From: Lewinellaceae bacterium
GTDB taxonomy: Bacteria > Bacteroidota > Bacteroidia > Chitinophagales > Saprospiraceae
Length of the DNA stretch: 38,812 nt
Assembly: GCA_947459655.1 (NCBI GenBank)
Contig: CANHEE010000013.1
Location: 1 to 38,812 of the forward strand
Reading direction: 5' to 3'
How positions within the stretch are numbered: position 1 is the first letter of the stretch; the number at the start of each line of letters is the position of its first letter. Both the position numbers and the translations under genes were made by a program. Of this stretch, positions 27,201-35,500 are shown one piece after another. The notes beneath the pieces are model-generated. The model ran no database searches and was not told where the DNA came from. It worked only from the letters and a program-made list of their open reading frames with translations.

Positions 27201-29308
27201 GGGTTGCTTTTTTCGAAAACTGTTAAAAAGAATGTACATGAGTCCTGATTTTGAGCAGCATCCTGCACGTAGCAATCTATTCGTGTGATACCTGAGTTAA
27301 AATCTACGAGGTCGAGAGAGCTTGTTGTGGCAGACAGACTTGTCGCACCTGAAATTTTGTATGAGAAGATAAGGTTTCGTGAATCACAATTGTCTGTGGC
27401 AGTTGCCTGCAGACCGCTTACTCTGCTTTTACATCCATCGTTTATCGTTACAGTAAGGTCTTTTACACATGAAATAGCAGGCCGCTGAGAATCTGCAACA
27501 GTTACATTAAATCCCGCAGTTGAAGGGTTTCCTGATTCATCTATTGCAGTGTATTGTACGTAGGTCGTTCCCGTATTGAAAGTGAATCCATTCACGCCAG
27601 TCATGGGAGAGACAATGGAGTCATTGATTACAGTTGCACCGGAGAGACTCGCTTTAAGAATCATCTTGTTTCTTGCTGTGCAATTGTCACTTAGGGAGTC
27701 GGGAGCAAGTCCGGTAGCTATAGTAGCTGAGCACAAGCCAATTTGTGCGTCAACTGAAAGGTCAGTCGGACATTTGATGGTTGGACTTGCCACTGTTCCC
27801 TCGCGCACAAAAACATTGAAAGAGCACTGGGTACTATTGTTTTGTTGGTCTTTTACCTTGTAGGTTACTTTTGTCCAGCCTGCATTAAATGACTGACCAG
27901 AAGGTATCGTCCCGGTGCCGCTTGCATCCAGCGCACCGCTGCACTCATAATCAAGTGCGAGTAAGTTTTGCGGAGTGCAGTTGTCAGAGAAAATAGGTGC
28001 ATTCAGTTGCAGAACCTTCGAGCAGGTTCCTGCATTGGCAATGGTATTGATGTTGTCGTTATTGCAATTGATTTTAGGGGCCGTATTGTCCAAAATATTG
28101 ATTTGTTGTACGCAGGTATTGCTGTTAGCGGCGGCATCACTGACAGTGAAAGCCAGGAAAGAAACGCCATAGTTGAACCTTTGACGCTCGATGTTTCGCA
28201 AAGCAGTTGCCGATGTCTGCGTAGCTCCGCTCAACTGGTAGGTAATGCCAAGGTTAATTTGCCCGCAATTGTCAGTGCTGAAAGGTGTTACCGCTGAAAC
28301 AGGAACATAGTTAAATGCCGAATCCGCGAGTGCGTTTATCGTAACGTTGGTCGGACATAAAACCTGTGGTTTATCTATATCTTTAACATCTACGACGAAG
28401 CTACAAAAAGAATTTTCGTTTCCGCTGATGTCTCTCGCTGTGTAACGCACCAGCGTTTGGCCAACATTAAAAACAGCATTGTTTGCAGAGCCGTTACCAC
28501 TTGAATTTGTGGCGCCGGAAAGAGTGTACTCAACAGTCATCTGAGTAGGAGAGGTGCAGTTATCACCGTAAATAGGGCTTAAACCAGCAGGAATCTGAAG
28601 CTGACATGCATTTGATGGCGCACTATGGGTCGAGCCCGATGGGCAACTCAACAATATTGGAGCGACATTATCTTTTACATCTATAATGGTGGAGCAGGTT
28701 CTACTGTTTCCGGATGCATCTGTCGCCAGGTAGTTAATGGTGGTCTTTCCAGTATTCAATATGGTACCTGCAAGTGTTCCACTGCCATTTCCGGTAGTTG
28801 CACCAACGAGTGACCAGCTAACGGCAGAACTACTACAATTGTCAACCGCAACCGCAGTAAGTGCATCGTTTAGGGTAAAGCTGCATGCATTGCCAATGGC
28901 TACATAGTTCTGGTTGGCAGGGCAAGTCAGCACGGGTGCAGTTGTATCCAGAATTCTCAAGGTAAATTTCAATGGAGAAACCATTGGAGTGGCAGGATTG
29001 CCATCATCAGCGCTCACAAAAACTTCAATGTCCGGACCAATTGCAGTGGAATTGAAAGTTGGCAGTCCCGCAAATGGAATTGTCATACTCGCATCTCGGA
29101 AATAGGTAAGCGTACAACTGCCATTGACGTTCATATATGTTGTGGCGTCAAAAGACACAAGACAGTTGCCCCCTAAAATGAGATTGATGGTGCCCTGGGT
29201 CGGATTTTTAAAACTTATCGGACATTGGGCTTCAGAGGTAGACATGAAAAGTGTTAAACCAATAAAGAGGGAAAGCAGAATTTGGGATGATCTTAGTTTT
29301 GGTTGCAT
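24263..29308 (-). CDS. giant secreted HYR-repeat protein with cohesin- and dockerin-like domains and T9SS signal
   Basis: A 1681-residue exported protein. A signal peptide (about 1-27, ending MSTSEAQC) is followed by ten HYR-like (hyalin/Ig-fold) repeats of 80-95 residues from about residue 115 to 1010. Each has a pattern like CP-N, a central DNC, SGAT, F-N-G-V-YT, D-GN and CSF-V-V-D. A SprB-type repeat follows (GATDGRVEVRVSGGTGSFSY, about 1030-1085). Then come a cohesin-like segment (VSVPVRVQNFNKIKEIRFSL), a carboxypeptidase-regulatory-like part, a dockerin-like pair (VDALLLQRHILG and DVNRSGTLTALDVSEIKRVI), a second cohesin-like segment (FEVALTTSESLNLAAIQAGL), and a type IX secretion C-terminal domain (VFPNPASETLNISHPG to the end). 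It is probably a cell-surface adhesin or scaffold. No catalytic domain is seen. Its ligand is unknown. Confidence 0.93.
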   Translation of the reverse strand: MQPKLRSSQILLSLFIGLTLFMSTSEAQCPISFKNPTQGTINLILGGNCLVSFDATTYMNVNGSCTLTYFRDASMTIPFAGLPTFNSTAIGPDIEVFVSADDGNPATPMVSPLKFTLRILDTTAPVLTCPANQNYVAIGNACSFTLNDALTAVAVDNCSSSAVSWSLVGATTGNGSGTLAGTILNTGKTTINYLATDASGNSRTCSTIIDVKDNVAPILLSCPSGSTHSAPSNACQLQIPAGLSPIYGDNCTSPTQMTVEYTLSGATNSSGNGSANNAVFNVGQTLVRYTARDISGNENSFCSFVVDVKDIDKPQVLCPTNVTINALADSAFNYVPVSAVTPFSTDNCGQINLGITYQLSGATQTSATALRNIERQRFNYGVSFLAFTVSDAAANSNTCVQQINILDNTAPKINCNNDNINTIANAGTCSKVLQLNAPIFSDNCTPQNLLALDYECSGALDASGTGTIPSGQSFNAGWTKVTYKVKDQQNNSTQCSFNVFVREGTVASPTIKCPTDLSVDAQIGLCSATIATGLAPDSLSDNCTARNKMILKASLSGATVINDSIVSPMTGVNGFTFNTGTTYVQYTAIDESGNPSTAGFNVTVADSQRPAISCVKDLTVTINDGCKSRVSGLQATATDNCDSRNLIFSYKISGATSLSATTSSLDLVDFNSGITRIDCYVQDAAQNQDSCTFFLTVFEKSNPTITCPADAVLNTPFNSCEVLAANIPNPVFSDLCDQNSDLKLSFRTTGSTTTSGTGSINGSLLKTGSNQITYTITDFSGNKASCTFEIKVSDNIKPVISCPQNTTVNSLDTTCYAVVSSTQVIFSDNCSGSISYQISGATTKDGNGLFSNEQLNFGSNIVKYTVTDNASNTAECSFELFVKDDLKPSISCPENINIAANASCSALISAAVPLIKDNCGGVDLTYTAIGSTNISGGTGSIASRSFRLGLSTVNYTATDIYGNSSSCSFTVTVADQSSPTAVCRPDITIALDNTGNAYVPSVLLDNGSFDNCSTTQELSFTAGRERFNCTHIGLNRIQLSVKDAAGNESICSSNVTVVNSFSNLSLSTTMVTTDESYWGATDGRVEVRVSGGTGSFSYSWNTGGNTAVLQNIGAGTYTVTVTDNVSRCTATKSASLSEGPKLTITIGNIISTSGSVVSVPVRVQNFNKIKEIRFSLSLENNAVGTIIGADNFAINMSDSAAYTVSATGIQFSKFFRESGGVSLPNGTALFMLKIRLDAASGNYSVISFGNNPFGPLASQMLPSGLTNIPMNLINGSVGINNGNVTTTFRGTIKREDGAAIRDTRVMLSGTRADSSITLKDGMYSFTLSTGSRAVIRASKTDNVRAGLTAVDALLLQRHILGYQSLNSVYKKIAADVNRSGTLTALDVSEIKRVILSYQPTFRNAPVWRFIPSNYVFPGMTQNQVPGFPDSLSNNYVLNNQDSMNFIAIKTGDINLSANVSGGRSPEVFTLDLKDHSVEKNEVFEVALTTSESLNLAAIQAGLKFNAADIRLLEVNSNLKDFNALTDCKFDHNGLKMAWINADIQPVNHLEPLVTLRFQALKSLNSLRESIRLNTDDFVSLITDGVSEKSVALSFIGSEKQNLATEDVAVFPNPASETLNISHPGLEKIMLTDKHGKVILQREFSRAVTNAGISLEGIPSGAYFISLTGLHSTITQKVIVLH

Positions 29309-29353
29309 GAAATTGAATTTTGTATAATCTTGCAGGCATCAGCAAAATTATGA

Positions 29354-29385
29354 CAAATTTAGCACGAAGCATTAAAAAAAACCAA
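29354..29385 (-). promoter_or_regulatory. promoter of the HYR-repeat gene (TTG-N21-TAAATTTG)
   Basis: On the minus strand TTG (29385-29383), 21 bases and TAAATTTG (29361-29354) fit the Bacteroidota consensus. A second box, TAATTTTG (29350-29343), lies just downstream. The start codon is 45 bases after the first box. Confidence 0.5.
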
Positions 29386-29604
29386 CATATGAGATATGAA
29401 ATGTTCGCTTTATCGTAATTTTTTTTTATTCTAAGTATCAGACAAACAATTGGTTGTGGAGTGTGTGTAGACATTCATGTCTTCTTACACGACTCCCACT
29501 ACTCAAAAGCTCTTTTTGCCTATGCATAACAAGTACAAGGAGTTTGCAATACGTATTTAAAAAAAGATAAAACTATTTGTTGCGGGCTGGTGCGCTGCCT
29601 GATT

Positions 29605-30090
29605 TCAGAGTTTGTCCAGAATAAGTTTGTGCAAATGATGCTGTGAGGTTTCGTCGAAAGAGATTTTGAAATCAGCTTGCTCGTAAACGTGGCCCCTTTC
29701 CGTTTGTAGTTCACGGATTCGCTGAAGTATCTCTTTGTAGCCCGTAGCATTGTCCAGTACGGGACGCACTGCGGTTTCCTTTATAAGCCTATTGGTGAGA
29801 AGATCTGTGTCAGGATTTAGGTAAAAGCAGGTGAAGTTTTCAAGCAAAAAAGTGATGTTGTCAAAAAAACATGGTGTTCCACCACCTGTCGCTAGCACAA
29901 TTGGAGATTTGTCCTGAACTAACCGAAGGATACTTGCTTCTTTTTTTCTGAAATAATCTTCACCATTTTCCATGAAAACCAGTCGTATGCTTTTTCCTTC
30001 CGCTTTTTCAATTTGCTCATCAAGGTCAACAAAATTGTACTGCAGTGTCTCTGCGAGAAGTTTGCCGGTGCATGATTTTCCACTGCCCAT
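29605..30090 (-). CDS. aroK: shikimate kinase (start codon problematic)
   Basis: This enzyme phosphorylates shikimate at the 3-hydroxyl with ATP, the fifth step of the aromatic pathway. From the ATG at 30090 the product is 161 residues, beginning MGSGKSCTGK. Motifs are the P-loop end GSGKS, FVDLDEQIE (shikimate-binding aspartate), YFRKKEASIL (arginine), ATGGGTP (Walker B/GGG) and ETAVRPVL (lid arginine). The open frame continues upstream to 30126 and reads IKGIKNIALLGL before the ATG. That is the missing first beta strand and the first glycine of the P-loop (GLMGSGKS). No ATG, GTG or TTG exists in this stretch, only ATC, ATA and CTG codons, so translation may begin at ATC 30126 or CTG. The gene follows glmM closely on the same strand and is probably coupled to it. 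Confidence 0.9.
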   Translation of the reverse strand: MGSGKSCTGKLLAETLQYNFVDLDEQIEKAEGKSIRLVFMENGEDYFRKKEASILRLVQDKSPIVLATGGGTPCFFDNITFLLENFTCFYLNPDTDLLTNRLIKETAVRPVLDNATGYKEILQRIRELQTERGHVYEQADFKISFDETSQHHLHKLILDKL

Positions 30091-30134
30091 GAGGCCCAGC
30101 AGCGCTATATTTTTGATCCCTTTGATGGTACTGA

Positions 30135-31523
30135 TTACATTTTACCTGAGGCAATGTCTGCTATGTCCTGTTTGATTTTCAGCGCAATATTGTGTGCGAC
30201 AGTATCAAACTGGCTCTCAGCATAGATGCGGACAATGGGTTCGGTGTTGGACTTTCTGAGGTGGACCCAGTCATCGGCAAACTCGATTTTTAAACCGTCA
30301 ATTGTTGTGAGCTTTTCACGGTGGTATTTTTGAGCGAGTTTTTCAAATACCACATCAAGATTTACTCCATCTTCCAAGACAATTTTATTTTTGGAAATGT
30401 AGTAGTTGGGATACATGCGCCTTAAGTAGGAGGGTTTCATTTCCGACTTGCTGATAAGCGACAAAAACAGTGCTATTCCTACCATTGCATCACGGCCATA
30501 ATGCAGTTCCGGATAGATGATTCCACCATTTCCTTCACCTCCGATGACAGCTTTGACCTCCTTCATTTTCTCCACCACATTGACCTCGCCAACGGCTGCA
30601 GCATAGTAACTTCCGCCTTTACGCAGGGTTATGTCCTTCAACGCCTGTGTGGACGATAGGTTTGAAACGGTATTTCCTGACTTGTGTCCAAGGACATAAT
30701 CAGCCACAGCAACCAGCGTGTATTCCTCACCAAACATTTCTCCGTCTTCGGTGACGAATACAAGTCTGTCAACATCAGGGTCAACTGCAATACCCAGGTC
30801 TGCACGATGTGATTGCACGGCAAGCGAGAGTTCAGTGAGGTTTTCCGGCAATGGCTCCGGATTATGTGCAAACTGACCATTAATTTCTCCATTGATGAGC
30901 ACAACTTCACACCCCAGTTTTTCTAGCAGAGGAGGAATGGCCAATGCACCGGTAGAATTGATGCAATCAACAACTATTTTGTATTTTTTTTCTCTGACAG
31001 CATCAACGAGCACAAGGGGCAGACTCAGAATCTGGCTTATGTGTTTTGCAATGTAAGAATCATCTGCCCTGTAACTTCCAAGTTCCTCGACAGGGGCGTA
31101 CTCAATCGATTTCTCCTCCAGGTAGATTAGAAGCTCACTGCCATCAGCTGCACTGATGAATTCACCTTTTTCATTTAAAAATTTCAGCGCATTCCACTGT
31201 TTTGGGTTGTGAGATGCTGTGAAGATTATTCCTGCCTGAGCATTTTCCATCGGGACAGCCACTTCAACGGTAGGAGTAGTGGATAGACCAAGATCTACTA
31301 CATTTATGCCCAGGCTCCTGAGCGTATTGACTGCAAGGTTGCTGACAATTTCTCCGGAAATTCTTCCATCCCTTCCAACTACTATTGTAGCCTTGTTGTG
31401 GCGGCGAAGCACCCATTTGCCAAATGCAGCAGTACACTCCACGATATCCTGTGCAGTGAGATTATCCCCGACTTTACCTCCTATGGTTCCTCTGAATCCG
31501 GAAATTGATTTGATTAAAGACAC
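30135..31523 (-). CDS. glmM: phosphoglucosamine mutase (alpha-D-phosphohexomutase family)
   Basis: A 462-residue phosphohexomutase. The GlmM group converts glucosamine 6-phosphate to glucosamine 1-phosphate for peptidoglycan and lipopolysaccharide. The start MSLIKSISGFRGTIGG is typical, and the start codon is GTG at 31523; no ATG lies between it and the upstream stop. The phosphoserine is S104 in TASHNPKQWN, the magnesium loop is DPDVDR (248-253), the sugar-binding loop is GGEGNGG, and the C-terminal phosphate loop is KSNTEPIVRIYAES. Phosphomannomutases share these motifs, so the substrate is inferred from the Bacteroidota-type N-terminus. It lies between superoxide dismutase (30 bases upstream) and shikimate kinase. 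Confidence 0.88.
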   Translation of the reverse strand: MSLIKSISGFRGTIGGKVGDNLTAQDIVECTAAFGKWVLRRHNKATIVVGRDGRISGEIVSNLAVNTLRSLGINVVDLGLSTTPTVEVAVPMENAQAGIIFTASHNPKQWNALKFLNEKGEFISAADGSELLIYLEEKSIEYAPVEELGSYRADDSYIAKHISQILSLPLVLVDAVREKKYKIVVDCINSTGALAIPPLLEKLGCEVVLINGEINGQFAHNPEPLPENLTELSLAVQSHRADLGIAVDPDVDRLVFVTEDGEMFGEEYTLVAVADYVLGHKSGNTVSNLSSTQALKDITLRKGGSYYAAAVGEVNVVEKMKEVKAVIGGEGNGGIIYPELHYGRDAMVGIALFLSLISKSEMKPSYLRRMYPNYYISKNKIVLEDGVNLDVVFEKLAQKYHREKLTTIDGLKIEFADDWVHLRKSNTEPIVRIYAESQFDTVAHNIALKIKQDIADIASGKM

Positions 31524-31553
31524 GCGATGTATTGGATTTGTGAATGTAACAGA

Positions 31554-32162
31554 TTATTTCAGAGCATTGTACCTTGAAGAGACTGCGTTCCAGTCAATCA
31601 CATTGAAAAATGCGCTGATATAGTCTGGTCGGCGGTTCTGGTAGTGCAGGTAATATGCATGCTCCCACACATCCATTCCAAGAATAGGAGTTCCTTTCTG
31701 CTCAGCGATGTCCATTAGAGGGTTGTCCTGATTGGGCGTTGAAGAGACAAATAATTTCCCAGCCGCATCAACACTCAGCCATGCCCATCCAGAACCGAAT
31801 CGGGTAGCACCTGCATTGGAAAACTGCGTTTTAAAGTCAGCGAAAGAACCAAAAGTCTTGTCGATTGCCTCAGCAAGCGGCCCTGTCGGATTTCCGCCTC
31901 CGTTCGGGCTCATGATGGTCCAGAAGAGGGAGTGATTGTAATGGCCTCCGCCATTGTTTCTAACGGCCATTGAATAGGAAGATACACTTGCCATCAGCTC
32001 CTCAAGCGATTTTTCTGCTCCGGGTGTTCCTGCTAGGGCATTGTTCAGATTTGTCACGTATGCATTATGGTGTTTGCCGTGGTGAATCTCCATTGTTCTT
32101 GCATCGATATGTGGTTCAAGCGCATTAAAGTCGTAAGAAAGCGCGGGAAGTGTAAAGGCCAT
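31554..32162 (-). CDS. sodA: Fe/Mn superoxide dismutase
   Basis: A 202-residue cytoplasmic enzyme that converts superoxide to oxygen and hydrogen peroxide. Metal ligands are H27 in [10 protein letters not shown]77 in [11 protein letters not shown]164 and H168 in DVWEHAYYL. The active-site glutamine appears to be Q145 in [10 protein letters not shown], placed as in manganese enzymes, and GGH precedes the second ligand instead of the AAQ of typical iron enzymes. The metal is therefore probably manganese, or either metal. It has no signal peptide. The gene is divergent from the SNF2 gene and may lead a sod-glmM-aroK transcript. Confidence 0.95.
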   Translation of the reverse strand: MAFTLPALSYDFNALEPHIDARTMEIHHGKHHNAYVTNLNNALAGTPGAEKSLEELMASVSSYSMAVRNNGGGHYNHSLFWTIMSPNGGGNPTGPLAEAIDKTFGSFADFKTQFSNAGATRFGSGWAWLSVDAAGKLFVSSTPNQDNPLMDIAEQKGTPILGMDVWEHAYYLHYQNRRPDYISAFFNVIDWNAVSSRYNALK

Positions 32163-32535
32163 AATAAATTGATTTATTTTATTTTACGAGATAAAAAGTA
32201 TAGTAATATGCTGTTTGTTGGCAGCATAATTCAAGATGCAATATTAACACAATTCGCTAACTATGGTTTTACTTTTTTCGTTTTTTTTGAAAAGTAAATT
32301 TGCCATTAGGGCTTCCGTTTTCGGTTGCTTTTTCACGGGTAGTTTGCGATTCCTGTGTTTTTCGATTTGAAAATTAATTTGTTTCAAATTCAGTCAATTC
32401 TCTTTCAGGCGCAAAGAAAAACCACTATCTTTGCGCAGTTTGGCCATAGCGATATGGTTTAAGTATAATTTAATTTATAATAAATTGTTTGTCAATTTTT
32501 TAAATTAAATTTTCCTCTTGCAATACTCCGGAGAT
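32163..32535. other. 373-base divergent intergenic region between sod and the SNF2 gene
   Basis: AT-rich. It holds a two-part promoter for the SNF2 gene (32403-32433) and a further plus-strand TAAATTTG box at 32295-32302, with no ORF behind it before the SNF2 gene. On the minus strand no clear promoter for sod could be assigned. No RNA gene or repeat was seen. Confidence 0.6.
32403..32433 (+). promoter_or_regulatory. promoter of the SNF2 gene (TTTC-N19-TATCTTTG)
   Basis: TATCTTTG (32426-32433), followed by CGC, matches TAnnTTTG. TTTC at 32403-32406 stands at the expected position for TTTG, with a 19-base spacer. The start codon is about 100 bases downstream. Confidence 0.55.
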
Positions 32536-35500
32536 ATGAATTTTATTGCTGACTATTTAAAGCGAAGTACGCAGTCCATCATCAAGAACAGGGGAGCCTG
32601 GTTGCTGAACTACGGAGATTATGTGCGTTTGGACAAACTCGACAGAATGTCACATACCGCAAGGTACATTGTCAAGAGTGAATCGGGAAGGGGTGCATAC
32701 ACCATTTCCGTCATGAATTACGATAAATCCAGTTTGCGTACCATCTGTACCTGTCCGTACGAAGGTGTTTGCAAGCATGCTGTGGCAGCACTTATGCATC
32801 TTGAAAATCACCTCCGTTTTAATCCCCGGGAGTATAATCCTACCCAAGAGCAGTTTCCAATCCAGGCCTATGATATCCATTTTTTCATTGCCAACGCACA
32901 ATACGACAGACTTGAGCAAGGTATGAGGTTGCTGAAAGCGGGAAAAGTCTTTCAGAAGGATGTCCGTAATGGGGAAGTTCATTTCCTGGTTGGCGGGACG
33001 CCCGATCAGCAGGTGACATTCAGGGTCGAGCAGAATATGTTGCAGACGGGCTGCAGCTGCCATGATAGCGGATCTGCCCTTTGCGCACACAAAGTAGCAG
33101 CATTGGCCATGATGGTGAAATCTTACGGGGAGCAACCATTTTCAGCTCTGAAAGATTTTTCTGCTGAACGTGCTGCAGGACTGGCCGAATATGGCTACAA
33201 ATCAGACGATCCGCGCCTAAGCGAACTCTTTGATTTTGAGGTAAAAAATGGCAAAATGCTGGTCATTCCCCGCGACAGGTCGATGGTCAAACTCAATGAT
33301 TATCAGAACTGGGATGTCATCAGCAGAAAAGTAGCGTCGCCCACGACTGATTTTCAACTTAGTCTCCGGCCACGGGACGAGGGATTGCCGGTTTTGATTT
33401 ACGTATTTGTTTTTCATAAGGAACCACTAAAAAGCAAGAGCCCCCAGATGGCAAGTTTGCAGCGCAGTGTTGGAGGTGGAAGAGAGTTTTCCAAAACCCA
33501 TTTCGTCGAGCTTTCGAATTATCTCAGCGCTCAGGAAAACGTGTATCATCCTTTTCCAGGGTTTGACATTAGGCCTGTGAGATCGGGAATCCGGGATGGC
33601 AAACTGGTTGGTAGACTCAGTGTAATTGATGCCGAGGAAAACAATTTCAGGCTAAAAGACATTGACGCTTTTGAGACCAGTGATGCACGTCTGATTCATA
33701 TTGCAACCGGTATTGATTCAAAGAATATCGGGAAGACACTAGAGGATATTGTTTCGCCGGGTATCAAAATCGCAAACTCAATGACCTGGGAAGAGCTGTT
33801 GAGAGAAGATGATTTTGATGCCGCAGTAGGTTATGTTGCCGATTCGCTTATTGAGACTGTAAGACTCCTGAAAAGCAAAAAAATCTACGAGTACACTGGC
33901 GACAAGTTCGACACCATAAAACTGAAAACGATTAGGGAGATTTATCCCGAATCCCGTACTGCGTTATTAGAGTTTGACCTTGATGAGGCAGAGGGTAAAT
34001 ACCAGCTAAAGCCCTTCGTGGTCATTGGGGATGAGAAACTTCCTTTCGGTTATCTTCAGCGTGTGAATTACTGGTTTTTAAGAGAGGCTGACCGACTGAT
34101 TCTGTTGGATAAAAAAGCTGCCAAGACCCTTCATTTGCTGGAAAATCGAACGGAAATTACCATCAATAAATCTGAACTGGATGGTTTTCTGAGTAGGTTT
34201 GTGTTGCCCGTGATGAATGTTCACAATGTAAATTTCAACATCCCATTACAGCTTACGGATGTTGAAGGTATATTTAATGCGCGTCTTTACCTTAAAGAAA
34301 TTGAAGATGCACTGATACTCACCCCTGTATTTACCTATGAACATCAGGGAATCATCCGTGAAGTACCATTCGACAGTAGGACCAGACAGATCGTTTCTGA
34401 AGGGACGGAAAGTGACATTTTTATGATGTACCGGGATGAGGAAAAGGAGGAGAATACCCGCCGCTTCTTCGCATCATTACATCCTGAGTTTGCCTCGCAG
34501 AGCGAACAGAATAGAGCGGGATTTGTGTTGTCGGTACCCCAGTTGTTTGAAAATGAATGGTTTTTTACGGCATTCGAAAAAATCAGCAATCAGGATATTG
34601 AGGTACTGGGGTTCAATCAGTTGACAAAAATCCGCTACAATCCCAACAGAGCAAAAATCAATATCCGGGCGTCGTCGGGCATCGACTGGTTTGATCTTGA
34701 AATCACCGTTGAATTTGGTGAGCAAAGCGTCAGTCTGAAGGATGTCAAAAAGGCACTGCAACTGAATCAACATTATGTCAGACTTGGTGATGGCACACTG
34801 GGTATGCTACCTAAAGACTGGATTGAAAAATACAGTTCTATCCTGAAAATTGGCAGACTTGAGGGTGACAAACTCAGGATGAGCGACAGACAGTTTTCAC
34901 TGGTTGAGGAATTGTACGAAGAAATCGACAACCATGATGTTTTGCGCAAGCTTTACGAGAAAAAGCAGAAACTGCGGCAGTTCGAAAACATCATGGAAGT
35001 GCAGCTTCCGGAAAACATCAATGCCAATCTCAGAGACTATCAGAAGTCTGGTTTCAACTGGCTCAACTTTCTGGAAGAGTTTGGTTGGGGTGGTATTCTG
35101 GCTGACGATATGGGGCTTGGAAAAACCCTGCAGGCTATCGCTTTCATACAACATCTTGTCAATCGAAACCCTAACGCTACCAATCTAGTTGCAGTTCCTA
35201 AATCACTGGTATTCAATTGGATAAAAGAGATTGAAAAGTTTGCTCCCGAACTCAAAACCCTCGCTTACTATGGTCCGTTCCGTCACCAGTTGAAACCGGA
35301 GCTTGAAAAATATCAGGTTATCATCGCAACCTATGGCTCTATAAGATCTGATATTGTGGATTTGCGCGAAATTCAGTTCAATTATGTCATTTTGGATGAG
35401 TCTCAGGCGGTCAAAAATCCCGATGCACTGATCAGCAAGTCGGTAAAATTGCTTAAGGCACGTAACCGGATTTGCATGACCGGTACGCCGATTGAAAACA

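Noticed and set aside
24263-29308. Many antisense open frames across the HYR-repeat gene
   Set aside because: They follow the repeats of the real gene on the opposite strand and have no independent features.
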